This document shows positions 1-8,612 of a stretch of 41,294 bases of DNA, piece by piece. The DNA lies in NCBI GenBank assembly GCA_020631275.1, contig JAHDHO010000005.1, positions 1 through 41,294 of the forward strand, read 5' to 3'. This stretch comes from Polaribacter sp. (lineage in GTDB: Bacteria; Bacteroidota; Bacteroidia; Flavobacteriales; Flavobacteriaceae). How positions within the stretch are numbered: position 1 is the first letter of the stretch; each line of letters opens with the position of its first letter. The translations under genes were made by a program, and so were the position numbers. The notes below the pieces were generated by a model that searched no databases, was not told the origin of the DNA, and saw only the letters and a list, made by a program, of their open reading frames with translations.

Positions 1-1165
1 TTTCGCATAAAATATCTTCTTCTTTTCTATTTAAAAGTTTAGAAACTCTATTAACAGTCCATTGTGGTGTTTGTATAGGACCTACCAAATGCACCTTTTC
101 TGAAGTAACATTTGCATAAAAGTTCATAGGTTCTAAACAATTATGTGGTAAAAAAGGAGAATGGTACGTTTTTTCAATTACCTTATCTGCACTACTAAAA
201 GCTTTTTTTACATTACCATCTTCTCTTCTAACATCTAAATCTTTACCATCTAAAATTTTGGTTAACATTTTATCATGTTCTTCTGTAGACTCTGCTTTAG
301 AATCTGTTTTCCAATTAGCAATTAATGCTTTTTTACCTTTCATAGCAGCCCAAGTAGAGCTTGCTAAAACCGCTATTTTATCTCCAAATTTTATAATTTC
401 TTTAACTCCAGAAACTTCTTTGGCCTTAGTATCATCAAAAGAAACTAATTTTTGCCCAAACGCAGGTGGCCTTAGAACAGATGCAATCATCATGTTTTCT
501 GCTTTATAATCTAATCCAAATAAAGGTTTACCTGTTATAATTTTATCAATATCTACATTTACAATTTCTTGCCCAATAATTGTAAAATCTTTAGGATCTT
601 TTAATACAACATTTTCTGGCACTTCTAATAGCGCTGCATCTTTTACAACATCACCATAGGTTAGTTCTTCTCCTGATTTGTTTGTAATAATTCCGTTAGA
701 AGCTTTTAAAGAACTTGCGTCTACCTGCCATTTTGCAGCAGCAGCATTTACCAACATTTGTTTTGCTGTTGCACCAGTTTGCCTTAACGCATCCCAACCC
801 TGTCTAATAGATTGGCTTCCGCCAGCTACTTGCCTTGTGTAATTTTTAGTATCTAAAACACCTTGTGCAACATTTACCTTATTCCAATCTACATCTAATT
901 CTTCTGCTATAATCATTGGCATAGAGGTTTTAACACCTTGACCAATTTCTGGATTCGGAGAAAATATAGTTACATAACCTTCATCAGAAATTTTAATAAA
1001 TGCATTAAAATCATTAAAATTTAAACTTGCTATATCTACTGGCATTTTAGCTTCTAGCTTACATGCTGTAAGTAAATTAAAACCAATTAACATACCACCA
1101 CTTGCCAAAGCAGAAGTTTTTAAAAAGTTTCTTCTACTAAAATTATCTTTTTTGTGTAGTTTCAT
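1..1165 (-). CDS. iorB: Molybdopterin-binding large subunit of IorB-type aldehyde/isoquinoline oxidoreductase (3' end outside window)
   Basis: The reading frame is open from an ATG at 1165 down to base 1, so about 388 N-terminal residues are visible and the C-terminal part lies outside the window. The N-terminus has a twin-arginine-like motif (SRRNFLK) followed by a hydrophobic stretch ending in LTAC, so export through Tat and possibly lipid anchoring are likely. Visible family motifs include NPEIGQGVKTSMP and the GGSQSIRQGWDALRQTGA region, typical of the isoquinoline 1-oxidoreductase beta subunit (xanthine oxidase superfamily). In that family this subunit holds the molybdenum cofactor and works with a small 2Fe-2S subunit, which is encoded 18 bp upstream. 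The true substrate cannot be read from sequence; aldehydes or N-heterocycles are usual for the family. Confidence 0.85.
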   Translation of the reverse strand, partial: MKLHKKDNFSRRNFLKTSALASGGMLIGFNLLTACKLEAKMPVDIASLNFNDFNAFIKISDEGYVTIFSPNPEIGQGVKTSMPMIIAEELDVDWNKVNVAQGVLDTKNYTRQVAGGSQSIRQGWDALRQTGATAKQMLVNAAAAKWQVDASSLKASNGIITNKSGEELTYGDVVKDAALLEVPENVVLKDPKDFTIIGQEIVNVDIDKIITGKPLFGLDYKAENMMIASVLRPPAFGQKLVSFDDTKAKEVSGVKEIIKFGDKIAVLASSTWAAMKGKKALIANWKTDSKAESTEEHDKMLTKILDGKDLDVRREDGNVKKAFSSADKVIEKTYHSPFLPHNCLEPMNFYANVTSEKVHLVGPIQTPQWTVNRVSKLLNRKEEDILCE

Positions 1166-1183
1166 TTTTATAAATTTTAGTGA

Positions 1184-1645
1184 TTATTGCATTTTTTCTG
1201 AAGCAACTTTTACTGCTTTTTCTATTCTATTATAAGAAGCACATCTACATATATTACCATGCATTGCTTCTCTTATTTCTTTTTCTGATGGGTTTTTATT
1301 TTCTGATAAAAAGGCAGAAGCTGTCATTATTTGTCCTGCCTGACAGTAACCACATTGTGGCACATCAATCTCTTTCCATGCTTCTTGTACCGGATGTTTA
1401 CCGTCTTTAGATAAACCTTCTATTGTAGTAATCTTTGTATCATCTAAAATAGAAACTTGCATTTGGCAACTTCTTGTTGCAACACCATCTATATGCACTG
1501 TACAAGCACCACATTGTGCAATACCACAGCCAAATTTTGTACCCACCAAATTTAATTCATCTCGTAAAACCCAAAGTAATGGCGTATCTTCATCTGCAGT
1601 AACAGTAACATTTTTTCCGTTAACATTTAAATTGTAGTTTGGCAT
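1184..1645 (-). CDS. iorA: (2Fe-2S)-binding small subunit of IorA-type molybdenum hydroxylase
   Basis: The 153-residue protein is the usual length for this small subunit. The N-terminal plant-type ferredoxin domain has the cluster motif FGCGIAQCGACTVHIDG with a further Cys near residue 60. The C-terminal helical domain has CGYCQAGQIM and NICRCASY, which ligate the second 2Fe-2S cluster. It passes electrons from the molybdenum site of the large subunit encoded just downstream. The two genes form one operon, small subunit first. No link to the nitrate genes is visible apart from shared molybdenum use. Confidence 0.92.
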   Translation of the reverse strand: MPNYNLNVNGKNVTVTADEDTPLLWVLRDELNLVGTKFGCGIAQCGACTVHIDGVATRSCQMQVSILDDTKITTIEGLSKDGKHPVQEAWKEIDVPQCGYCQAGQIMTASAFLSENKNPSEKEIREAMHGNICRCASYNRIEKAVKVASEKMQ

Positions 1646-1793
1646 AAAAAGTAGATTTAAAATTATGAAGTGAAGTTACAAAAAATTGATCATATGATTT
1701 TATACTAATATTAAGCCTATTTTACCCTAATTACGTTTTTCAAACTAAACATATACCGTATTTTTTTTGAATACTCTAAAGAATTAATATCAC

Positions 1794-1820
1794 AAAAAAA
1801 ATCCCTTTTAAAAGGGATTT
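1794..1820 (-). terminator. Rho-independent terminator closing the nrt/porin operon
   Basis: A perfect palindrome (AAATCCCTTTT / AAAAGGGATTT, 1799-1820) is followed on the minus strand by seven T residues. It lies 36 bp past the porin stop codon and separates the nitrate transport operon from iorAB. The opposite strand has a weaker T-tract, so it mainly serves minus-strand transcripts. Confidence 0.8.
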
Positions 1821-1855
1821 CTTAAGTTTATAAAAAGAATTTTACTAGTAACGTA

Positions 1856-3148
1856 TTATTTACCTGTTATGAATTTTGGTTTTATTACTAACATTAACCA
1901 AGCCCAATTCTGAGTGTTTGAAGCATTACTTTCTGTAACACCTTTTAACTCATACATACCATCAGATGCAAACATTTGAGAGTACCCTGCAACTAATGAA
2001 AATCCTTTAAATTTTTTCTTGTAGACTAAATCTATTTCAGTTCCTAAAGACTTCTCTCCACTAGCTAAAGCCTGTTCTCCACTAAAATTTAAAACTTTGG
2101 CCATTATACTTGAAGATTTGTTTAATTTAATGTTTGCGCTTGCATGTATATCTATTAAACCAATAGTATTAATATGGTTAGCAACATAAAAATAATCCAT
2201 AAAACCATTAAACTTATGATTTGTACCAAAAGTTGGTAAAAAGGCTTCCGTTTTATCTGATGTAGTAGCATCATCACCACTAATTAATTCTATACCTGCG
2301 CCAAAACTAACTTTATCTGTGGCCTTGTAATTTGCATCTAAACCTAAAAGATAAGCGCCTCCAACATCTGTACTTCCATTAAAAAATGTACCCGTTTGTA
2401 GAAAAGCATTACCTGCTAAACCAAATTTACCTTTCTTATAATTTAAATGAGTACCCGCTGTAATTAAGCTATTTACACCATCTGCATTTCCATTTAAATC
2501 ATAATTTTGATGCCCATAATTTACGAGTAAAAGACTTGCATTAAATCCTTCCCAAGTTTTCTTTGCATACAAATGTTGCATAGATTTATATTGAAATGGG
2601 TTGTTTGCAGGGTAAGCTGTACCTACGTTTTGAAAACCAAATAATGGACCTCCGGCGCCATCTAAATCTTGATTGAAAGCTAAACCTAAATCTAACATGA
2701 AGTTTTCTGTTCTGTATTGAAACATCGCCAAATCGTGATTTCTACCTTGTTGTGCCCAGTCTAGACCACCAAAAAAACGTTGGTCATCATAAGACAAAAC
2801 CTGGCGTCCTAATTTAATGCCAGAATTATCTGTAAGTTTTAAACTTGCCCAAGCTTCAAAAACAGCAAAAGAATTGTTAGAATCTACAGGTATTATTTGC
2901 GGATTCTCTCCCCAAACCAAAAGATCTTGTATACTAAAATACACTTTAAAAGTTTCTGTTTGATAGCCTGCATTTAATCTTACTCTTGTATTGGTTGCAA
3001 AACCTGCATTTGCAGCATCTGGTATTAAAGACTGGTAACCGTTTCTATATTCTGTTCGTGGTCTAAATTGCCCATCTAAAGTAAATTGTGCTGTTGCGAA
3101 TTGAAAACACGCTAACATCAGTACTAAAATTAAATAATGTTTTTTCAT
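1856..3148 (-). CDS. Outer-membrane beta-barrel porin of the alginate-export-like family, probably for nitrate/nitrite
   Basis: The 430-residue protein starts with a Sec signal peptide (MKKHYLILVLMLACFQFATAQ, cleavage after about residue 20). The rest consists of alternating amphipathic strands, with the family-typical early segment FRPRTEYRNGYQSL and SIQDLLVWGENPQI. This matches the alginate export (AlgE-like) porin superfamily, which in Bacteroidetes includes many barrels unrelated to alginate. It is the last gene downstream of an NrtABCD-type importer and before a terminator, so passage of nitrate or nitrite through the outer membrane is the best inference. A hairpin lies between it and the ATPase gene upstream. 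Confidence 0.75.
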   Translation of the reverse strand: MKKHYLILVLMLACFQFATAQFTLDGQFRPRTEYRNGYQSLIPDAANAGFATNTRVRLNAGYQTETFKVYFSIQDLLVWGENPQIIPVDSNNSFAVFEAWASLKLTDNSGIKLGRQVLSYDDQRFFGGLDWAQQGRNHDLAMFQYRTENFMLDLGLAFNQDLDGAGGPLFGFQNVGTAYPANNPFQYKSMQHLYAKKTWEGFNASLLLVNYGHQNYDLNGNADGVNSLITAGTHLNYKKGKFGLAGNAFLQTGTFFNGSTDVGGAYLLGLDANYKATDKVSFGAGIELISGDDATTSDKTEAFLPTFGTNHKFNGFMDYFYVANHINTIGLIDIHASANIKLNKSSSIMAKVLNFSGEQALASGEKSLGTEIDLVYKKKFKGFSLVAGYSQMFASDGMYELKGVTESNASNTQNWAWLMLVIKPKFITGK

Positions 3149-3215
3149 GTTGTTTAGTTTTTATTTTGTGTGATTTGTTGAATTATTATGTTTAATTTTT
3201 GACTGTTTAGGTCTA

Positions 3216-3247
3216 AGGAATATGAAATTTCAACGTTTCATAATCCT
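3216..3247 (-). other. Intercistronic hairpin between nrtD and the porin gene
   Basis: On the minus strand AGGATTATGAAA and TTTCATATTCCT pair at 11 of 12 positions around an 8-base loop. No T-run follows, so it is not a standard terminator. It sits in the 136-bp gap before the porin gene and could be a processing or mRNA-stability element, or a leaky stop that lowers or uncouples porin expression. Confidence 0.5.
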
Positions 3248-3284
3248 AAGTTTTGAGTTTTAAAGATTTTTTTATTTTGATTAT

Positions 3285-4103
3285 TTAATGTTCTAAAAAG
3301 TCGATTAAATGTTTACGATATGTATAGTAATTATCATGTTCTAGTACCGATTTTCTTGTTCTTGGTCTTTTAAAATCGATATTTAAAACATCGCCAATCT
3401 TTGCTCTTGGCCCGCTAGTCATCATTACTACTCTATCAGCTAAAAATATTGCTTCATCAACATCATGAGTAATCATTACCGCTGTAATTTTTTCTTTGTT
3501 CCAGATTTCAATCAAAATATCTTGCAATTCTCCTCTTGTTAAAGAATCTAACATTCCAAAAGGCTCATCTAATAACAATACTTTCGGTTTTATTGCAAAA
3601 GCTCTTGCAATACCTACACGTTGTTGCATCCCTTGTGATAATTCTGATGCTTTTTTATGAAACGCATCTTCTAGACCTACTTTTTGTAAATAATATTTAG
3701 CAATATCTGTTCTTTGTGCTTTAGTTCCGTGCGGAAAAACCTGTTTTACTCCTAATAATACATTTTGTAAAGAAGTCATCCAAGGCATTAAACTTGGCGC
3801 TTGAAAAATAACACCTCTATCTGGACCTGGACCTTTAATTGGTTTTCCTAATACTGCAATATCTCCTCCAGAAATCGGATTTAAACCAGCAATCATAGAT
3901 AACATTGTTGTTTTTCCACAACCAGAATGCCCAATAATAGTAACAAATTCTTCTTTCATTATTTGGAGATTTAAGTGTTCTAAAACCACATAATCTCCTT
4001 TTGGTGTAGGATATACTTTTTTTAAGTCTTTTAAATCTAACATTACATTAGATACATCTGTTATGATTTTTTTCTCCTCTTTTAAAATTATTTGTGCGCT
4101 CAT
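3285..4103 (-). CDS. nrtD: Nitrate ABC transporter ATP-binding protein (second ATPase)
   Basis: This 272-residue ABC ATPase has Walker [10 protein letters not shown] (about residues 58-66), the signature [14 protein letters not shown], Walker B KVLLLDEP with the D-loop GMLDSLTR, and the switch His in MITHDVDEA. Sequence style and length match the NrtD/SsuB/TauB group for nitrate, sulfonate and taurine. It lies 11 bp after another ATPase gene of the same group. The pair, together with the downstream porin and upstream permease and binding protein, would make a heteromeric NrtABCD-type nitrate importer. Neither ATPase carries the extra binding-protein domain found on cyanobacterial NrtC. Confidence 0.85.
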   Translation of the reverse strand: MSAQIILKEEKKIITDVSNVMLDLKDLKKVYPTPKGDYVVLEHLNLQIMKEEFVTIIGHSGCGKTTMLSMIAGLNPISGGDIAVLGKPIKGPGPDRGVIFQAPSLMPWMTSLQNVLLGVKQVFPHGTKAQRTDIAKYYLQKVGLEDAFHKKASELSQGMQQRVGIARAFAIKPKVLLLDEPFGMLDSLTRGELQDILIEIWNKEKITAVMITHDVDEAIFLADRVVMMTSGPRAKIGDVLNIDFKRPRTRKSVLEHDNYYTYRKHLIDFLEH

Positions 4104-4114
4104 CTTCTATTATT

Positions 4115-4960
4115 TTAAGAATAAGAAACAAAACTTTTTGGCTCTAATTCTGGTAATATAATTTGTTGCTTTGCTTCTGCTTTTCGAGCATCCCCAATAT
4201 CCATTAAATATTCAATAATTGCATTTCTTGTTGTTTTAAAACTTTCACTATCATTCATTTCAGTTTTATCTCTTGGACGTTCTAAATCAACCTTAAACTC
4301 TGGTCCTAAAGTTGCATTAGGCCCAGGATGTAGAGGAATAATTCTGTCTGCCATATAAATTCCTTCATCAACATCATTAGTAATTAGTAAAGCTGTACGT
4401 TTGTCTTTTTCCCAAATGTTTAAGATTTGATCCTGTAAATTACCCCTAGTTAAAGCGTCCAAAGCTCCAAGAGGTTCATCCATAATTATCATATCTGGTT
4501 TCATAGCTAAAGCTCTGGCAACTGCTACTCTTTGACGCATTCCTCCGGATAATTCTTTTGGTAATTTGTTAATAGCTGGTGTTAAACTTACCATCTCTAT
4601 ATAATATGCAGCTTTACGTTTCCAAACTGATTTATCTCGTTTTGGAAATGCAGCTTTTACAGCCATTATTACGTTTTGCTCTACTGTTAACCAAGGTAAC
4701 AAGGAATAATTTTGAAAGATTACACCTCTTTCATGACTTGTACCTTTTACCGGTTCTCCTTTAAATAAAACAGATCCACTTGTTGGCTCTAGCAAACCAT
4801 TTATTAAATTTACCAATGTTGTTTTTCCGCTTCCTGTAAAACCAACAATTGCTACAAATTCTCCTTCTTCTATTTTTAGATTGATGTTAGACAGTACTTG
4901 TGTTTCACTGTCTCCTTTACCGTAAGATTTGTAAATATTTTTAAGCTCTAAATATGCCAT
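4115..4960 (-). CDS. nrtC: Nitrate ABC transporter ATP-binding protein (first ATPase)
   Basis: This 281-residue ABC ATPase has Walker A GFTGSGKTT, the signature LSGGMRQRVAVARA, Walker B DMIIMDEPLGALD and the switch region LLITNDVDEG. The switch residue is Asn where most ABC ATPases, including its neighbour, have His. This resembles NrtC/NrtD pairs, in which one ATPase can be catalytically degenerate. The C-terminal extension is about 30 residues, without the NrtA-like domain of cyanobacterial NrtC. A conserved intergenic repeat sits 18 bp upstream of its ATG, between it and the permease gene. Confidence 0.85.
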   Translation of the reverse strand: MAYLELKNIYKSYGKGDSETQVLSNINLKIEEGEFVAIVGFTGSGKTTLVNLINGLLEPTSGSVLFKGEPVKGTSHERGVIFQNYSLLPWLTVEQNVIMAVKAAFPKRDKSVWKRKAAYYIEMVSLTPAINKLPKELSGGMRQRVAVARALAMKPDMIIMDEPLGALDALTRGNLQDQILNIWEKDKRTALLITNDVDEGIYMADRIIPLHPGPNATLGPEFKVDLERPRDKTEMNDSESFKTTRNAIIEYLMDIGDARKAEAKQQIILPELEPKSFVSYS

Positions 4961-4978
4961 TTCTTTAAATTTTTATTT

Positions 4979-5055
4979 GGGCGTTCCCTAAAAGGTCGGG
5001 CTTTTCACTATATCTCTTCGACAAGCTCAGAGGATGTCGTTTCAATCCCTAACGC
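4979..5055 (-). repeat. Flavobacterial intergenic repeat, copy 1
   Basis: The element begins GGCGTTCCCTAAAAGGTCGGG and ends GATGTCGTTTCAATCCCTAACGC (plus-strand reading, each arm shortened here). The outer GCGTT and AACGC are inverted, and the middle is a short hairpin-forming segment around TTCGACAAGCTCAGAGG. A second copy with the same ends but a different middle lies at 18809-18931. I recognise this as a dispersed repeat of Flavobacteriaceae genomes. It lies within the nrt operon between nrtB and nrtC, so it is transcribed, and it ends 18 bp before the nrtC start codon. Confidence 0.8.
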
Positions 5056-5069
5056 ATAGTTAAATCGAT

Positions 5070-6179
5070 TTATATAGCATCTTGTTTATCAAAAGACACC
5101 CAATTTTGTATGGTTAACATTAATCTATCTAACAGAAAACCAATAATACCAATTGCAAACATGGCAACAATAATTTTGGCATTAGAGTCGTTTGCTCCGT
5201 TTTGAAATTCTTCCCAAACAAACAAACCCAAACCAGGACTTTGAGCCAATAATTCAATCGCGATTAAAACCATCCAAGCAACAGACAACGTAATTTTTAG
5301 CCCTGTAAAGATTAGCGGTAGAGATGATGGTAATACTACTTTGAAAATTTTTTGAAAAGTACCTAACTTTAAAACTTTGGCTACATTTATATAATCTTTA
5401 TCTACTGTAGAAACACCCATTGCTGTATTTACTAAAGTTGCCCACATAGAACACAAGCCAACACTAATAAATGAAATAGTAAACGAACTATCTTCTGTAG
5501 AACCTATTAATACAGTTTTTACAATCATAAAAACTAATAAGTACCAAACTACCGGAGATACAGGCTTAAAAATTTGAATAAACCAATTAAATGCACTTTT
5601 TAATGTTGAACTTAAACCTATTAGTATACCCAAAGGAACAGCAATTAATAATGCTAAAAAGAAACCTGCAAAAACTGTTTGTAGACTTCTAAAAATTTGA
5701 TCTACAAAAGACGGTCTACCAGTGTAAACAATTGCATCTTTACCTGCTGCAATTCTTGTTTTATTTAAAGCCGCAGTTTTTTCTATAAAAGCCTCTTTAT
5801 CTGCACTAATAATATGATGATCTCTTAATAAAGATTGAAAAGATTCCCAAACCTGTGCAGGAGACGGCAATGTATTGGGCTGGCAACTAGATTCACCAGA
5901 AGCAATACAAGCTGTTAAAGCGTCTGCAGCAGCTTGACCTTGATCTTCTAATGCTTTTTCAATTTTAAATTTGGCCTCGATACCAAATAATGTTTTGGCA
6001 CCTATATGCCAAATCAAAATAAATAAAAATATAGAAGCAAGTGGCACTATTACTTTACGCAGAAATTTCTTTAGGTCTTCTTTTTCTAAATTTCCTGTAA
6101 ATACATTTCTTAAAGTCGTAAAAAAACCAAAACCTAAAAAGTTAGACACTCTTCCTAATGTTAAACTACTTGCTTTCAT
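5070..6179 (-). CDS. nrtB: Nitrate ABC transporter permease
   Basis: The 369-residue integral membrane protein belongs to the binding-protein-dependent transport permease family. A first membrane segment lies at about residues 45-65 (LASIFLFILIWHIGAK). An extracytoplasmic stretch of about 100 residues with two Cys (CIASGESSC) follows, and then the permease core (about residues 165-360). The core contains the family's cytoplasmic EAA-like loop near VAKVLKLGTFQKIFKVVLP. It is longer than typical NrtB (about 280), mainly because of the extracytoplasmic insert. It follows nrtA by 27 bp and would form the channel through the inner membrane for nitrate. Confidence 0.87.
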   Translation of the reverse strand: MKASSLTLGRVSNFLGFGFFTTLRNVFTGNLEKEDLKKFLRKVIVPLASIFLFILIWHIGAKTLFGIEAKFKIEKALEDQGQAAADALTACIASGESSCQPNTLPSPAQVWESFQSLLRDHHIISADKEAFIEKTAALNKTRIAAGKDAIVYTGRPSFVDQIFRSLQTVFAGFFLALLIAVPLGILIGLSSTLKSAFNWFIQIFKPVSPVVWYLLVFMIVKTVLIGSTEDSSFTISFISVGLCSMWATLVNTAMGVSTVDKDYINVAKVLKLGTFQKIFKVVLPSSLPLIFTGLKITLSVAWMVLIAIELLAQSPGLGLFVWEEFQNGANDSNAKIIVAMFAIGIIGFLLDRLMLTIQNWVSFDKQDAI

Positions 6180-6206
6180 AATTTCTTATTTAATAATTTA
6201 TGAGAA

Positions 6207-7589
6207 TTACTTTTTGTCTTTATTTCCTATTTTAAAACTATTGATGTATCCAATAGGATCCTTAGCATCATATGTTGTACCATCTATAAAATCTGCTGTT
6301 GCTGGCTTATAACCATCTGTTACAGGAATATCTGTTGCAGGAATATTACCTTCTTCTACTAAAAGTGTTGCTGCTTTTTTCCAAATATCTGGTCTGTAAA
6401 TATCTTTTATAGTTGATGCGTACCAATTTGCAGATTTCGCATCTGGTATTTGCCCCCATCTTCTCATTTGCGTTAAAAACCAAATTCCATCAGAATAAAA
6501 AGGATAGGTTGCATTGTATTTATAGAATACATTAAAATCTTCCATTTCTCTTTTATCTCCTTTTTCAAACTCAAAAGTACCAGTCATAGAGTTTGCCAAA
6601 ACAGCTTCTGGCGCACCAACATATTGAGACATTGATAAGATTTTTACAGCTTCTTTTCTGTTTTCTGGCTTATCTAACCATTTACCTGCTCTAATTAATG
6701 CTTTAGTAACTGCAATTGCTGTATTTGGGTTTTCCTTCACAAACTTCTCTGTCATTACAAATACTTTTTCTGGGTTATTTTTCCAGATATCATAGTTTGT
6801 TACCACAGGAACTCCAATTCCTTTAAATACAGCTTGCTGATTCCAAGGCTCACCTACACAATATCCATAAATTGTACCTGCTTCTAATGTTGCTGGCATT
6901 TGTGGTGGTGGTGTTACAGATAGTAAAACCTCGGCATCAATTTGTCCTTGTACATTTTCTTTTGTGTACATACCAGGATGAATTCCGGCAGCAGCTAACC
7001 AATATCTAATTTCATAATTGTGTGTAGATACGGGAAAGACCATTCCCATTTTAAATGCTTTACCAGAGTTTTTGTAGTCTGTAATAACTGGTTTTAAAGC
7101 ATCTGCTTTAATAGGATGAATTGGTTTACCTTGAGCATCTTTTGGTACATTTGGCCTCATTTTAGACCAAACATCATTAGAAACTGTAATTCCATTTCCG
7201 TTTAAATCCATAGAAAAAGGAGTTACTAATTTTGCTTGACGTCCAAAACCTGCACCTGCAGCAATTGGTTGACCTGCTAACATATGAGAACCATCTAATT
7301 GACCATCAATAACTCTATCTAAAACGTTTTTCCAGTTAGATTGCGCTTCTACAGAAACAAACAAACCTTCATCTTCGAAAAATCCTTTTTCTTTTGCAAT
7401 CGCCAAAGGTGCCATATCTGTTAACTTGATAAACCCAAATGTTAATTGTGGTTTTTCAATATCTAATTGTTTTGTTTTTGATGTTGTTTGAACAGCTGTT
7501 GTTGCTTTTTTAGTTTCTTTACCACCACAAGCAACTAATAAAAGTGCTGTCGATAAAACTAAAGTTGATTTTTTAATTAGCGATTTCAT
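6207..7589 (-). CDS. nrtA: Nitrate ABC transporter substrate-binding lipoprotein
   Basis: The 460-residue protein has a lipoprotein signal ending LLVAC at Cys21, so it is probably anchored at the periplasmic face. The mature part matches the NrtA/CmpA family: [28 protein letters not shown] at the start, the [19 protein letters not shown] segment, and [18 protein letters not shown]. Nitrate, nitrite or bicarbonate are known ligands of the family, and the surrounding nitrate reductase genes point to nitrate or nitrite. It is the first gene of the nrt transcription unit. A 16-bp palindrome shared with narK and nirB is centred 29 bp upstream of its ATG. Confidence 0.9.
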   Translation of the reverse strand: MKSLIKKSTLVLSTALLLVACGGKETKKATTAVQTTSKTKQLDIEKPQLTFGFIKLTDMAPLAIAKEKGFFEDEGLFVSVEAQSNWKNVLDRVIDGQLDGSHMLAGQPIAAGAGFGRQAKLVTPFSMDLNGNGITVSNDVWSKMRPNVPKDAQGKPIHPIKADALKPVITDYKNSGKAFKMGMVFPVSTHNYEIRYWLAAAGIHPGMYTKENVQGQIDAEVLLSVTPPPQMPATLEAGTIYGYCVGEPWNQQAVFKGIGVPVVTNYDIWKNNPEKVFVMTEKFVKENPNTAIAVTKALIRAGKWLDKPENRKEAVKILSMSQYVGAPEAVLANSMTGTFEFEKGDKREMEDFNVFYKYNATYPFYSDGIWFLTQMRRWGQIPDAKSANWYASTIKDIYRPDIWKKAATLLVEEGNIPATDIPVTDGYKPATADFIDGTTYDAKDPIGYINSFKIGNKDKK

Positions 7590-7610
7590 TTTGTTAAATT
7601 TTTAATAAAT

Positions 7611-7626
7611 TAAGTATTAATACTTA
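7611..7626 (-). promoter_or_regulatory. Nitrate-regulon palindromic operator, nrtA copy
   Basis: TAAGTATTAATACTTA is a perfect 16-bp palindrome with a 7-2-7 layout. Its centre is 29 bp upstream of the nrtA ATG. Near-identical sites precede narK (15147-15162) and nirB (21550-21565) at almost the same distance. The following minus-strand sequence gives only a partial -7 box (TAATTTAT) here. The cognate regulator is inferred, not shown. Confidence 0.75.
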
Positions 7627-7803
7627 TTTTTTTAACAAATATATAAGTAACATTCTTATGTATTTATGAAATAAGACATGTAAAAACATTTTTTTACCAC
7701 ATACTTAAACCTGTTATTTCGCAGATTAAAAAAACAATTAACTAACATACAGTAACTTATAGATAAACCACAAGTACTTACCTATACTTAATTTTTCTTT
7801 TTA

Positions 7804-7844
7804 ATAGAAAAAGCCTTTTAAGGTTTTAAACTTAAAAGGCTTTT
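7804..7844 (-). terminator. Rho-independent terminator after the FNR-like regulator gene
   Basis: The 14-bp stem AAAAGCCTTTTAAG / CTTAAAAGGCTTTT (7809-7844) has an 8-base loop. On the minus strand a T-rich run ending in TTTTTC follows. It lies 21 bp past the stop of the regulator gene and ends the nas-rubredoxin-fnr unit before the nrt promoter. Confidence 0.85.
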
Positions 7845-7865
7845 ATTAAAATAATTAATTCTTAT

Positions 7866-8612
7866 TTACAAATCCAAATAGTAGTTATGTTCACTTATTT
7901 CATTCTTAAGAGATTGAAGATTATTTATGGCTATTTTTTTACCTTTTGTTATAATTAATCTCTCTTTTTTTAGAGCTGAAAAAACTCGTATTACTTGCTC
8001 TTCTGTTGTACCTGCATAATCTGCATATTCTTTTCTACTAAGGGGTAGATTTAGAAAACCTCTTAAATCTCCAAATTTTCTATGAATGTATAAAAGAGAA
8101 TCTATAACTCGTTCTCTAACTGTCATTTGAGATATCGATTTCACTTTGTTTTCGCTTCTATTTAGTTCATTGGCATAAAACAACATCATCTCATAAGAAA
8201 ATTTCGGGTTTTCTAATAATATTTTCTGTAAATATTCTTTAGAAAAATAATAGAGTTCTGTATCTTGAATAGCAATAGCACCAATAGAATAATATTCTTG
8301 TGTACCAAAACCACGATGACCAATAATTTCGCATGCTTTAGCAAATCGTACAATTTGTTCTCGACCATTTATACCTGTTCTAAATACTTTTACGGTACCT
8401 TTTTTTATAAAAAACAATCCATTTACAGGTGCTCCTTCAATAATAAATTGCTGAGTTCTTTTGCATTTTATAATAGTATTTTGAGAAGTAGTATTGTCTA
8501 AAAAATTTTCGTTTATTTTATGAATTAAGCAATTTGTACTATTACATATATTGCAAACCGTTGCATTGGTATTATTTTGTGACGCATTGATATGTGAATT
8601 AAAGGCAATCAT
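7866..8612 (-). CDS. Crp/Fnr-family regulator with N-terminal Cys cluster
   Basis: The 248-residue protein has a cyclic-nucleotide-binding-like domain (about residues 45-150, with GLFFIKKGTVKVFR) and a C-terminal winged helix (about 170-235). The recognition helix reads GTTEEQVIRVFSALKKE, keeping the E...R pair typical of CRP/FNR. Cys20, Cys23 and Cys28 give a CxxCx4C pattern, close to the iron-sulfur ligands of E. coli FNR (C20, C23, C29). FNR's fourth Cys (C122) is not in the matching place, though Cys50 and Cys94 exist. It directly abuts the rubredoxin-protein stop codon (TAAATG), so it is co-transcribed with the nitrate reductase. A role as oxygen- or nitric-oxide-responsive regulator of the island is inferred. 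Confidence 0.82.
   Translation of the reverse strand: MIAFNSHINASQNNTNATVCNICNSTNCLIHKINENFLDNTTSQNTIIKCKRTQQFIIEGAPVNGLFFIKKGTVKVFRTGINGREQIVRFAKACEIIGHRGFGTQEYYSIGAIAIQDTELYYFSKEYLQKILLENPKFSYEMMLFYANELNRSENKVKSISQMTVRERVIDSLLYIHRKFGDLRGFLNLPLSRKEYADYAGTTEEQVIRVFSALKKERLIITKGKKIAINNLQSLKNEISEHNYYLDL

Noticed and set aside
258-509. Open frames on the strand opposite the iorB, nrt, nas and nir genes
   Set aside because: They lie opposite confident genes and show no family features, signal peptides or start contexts of their own.
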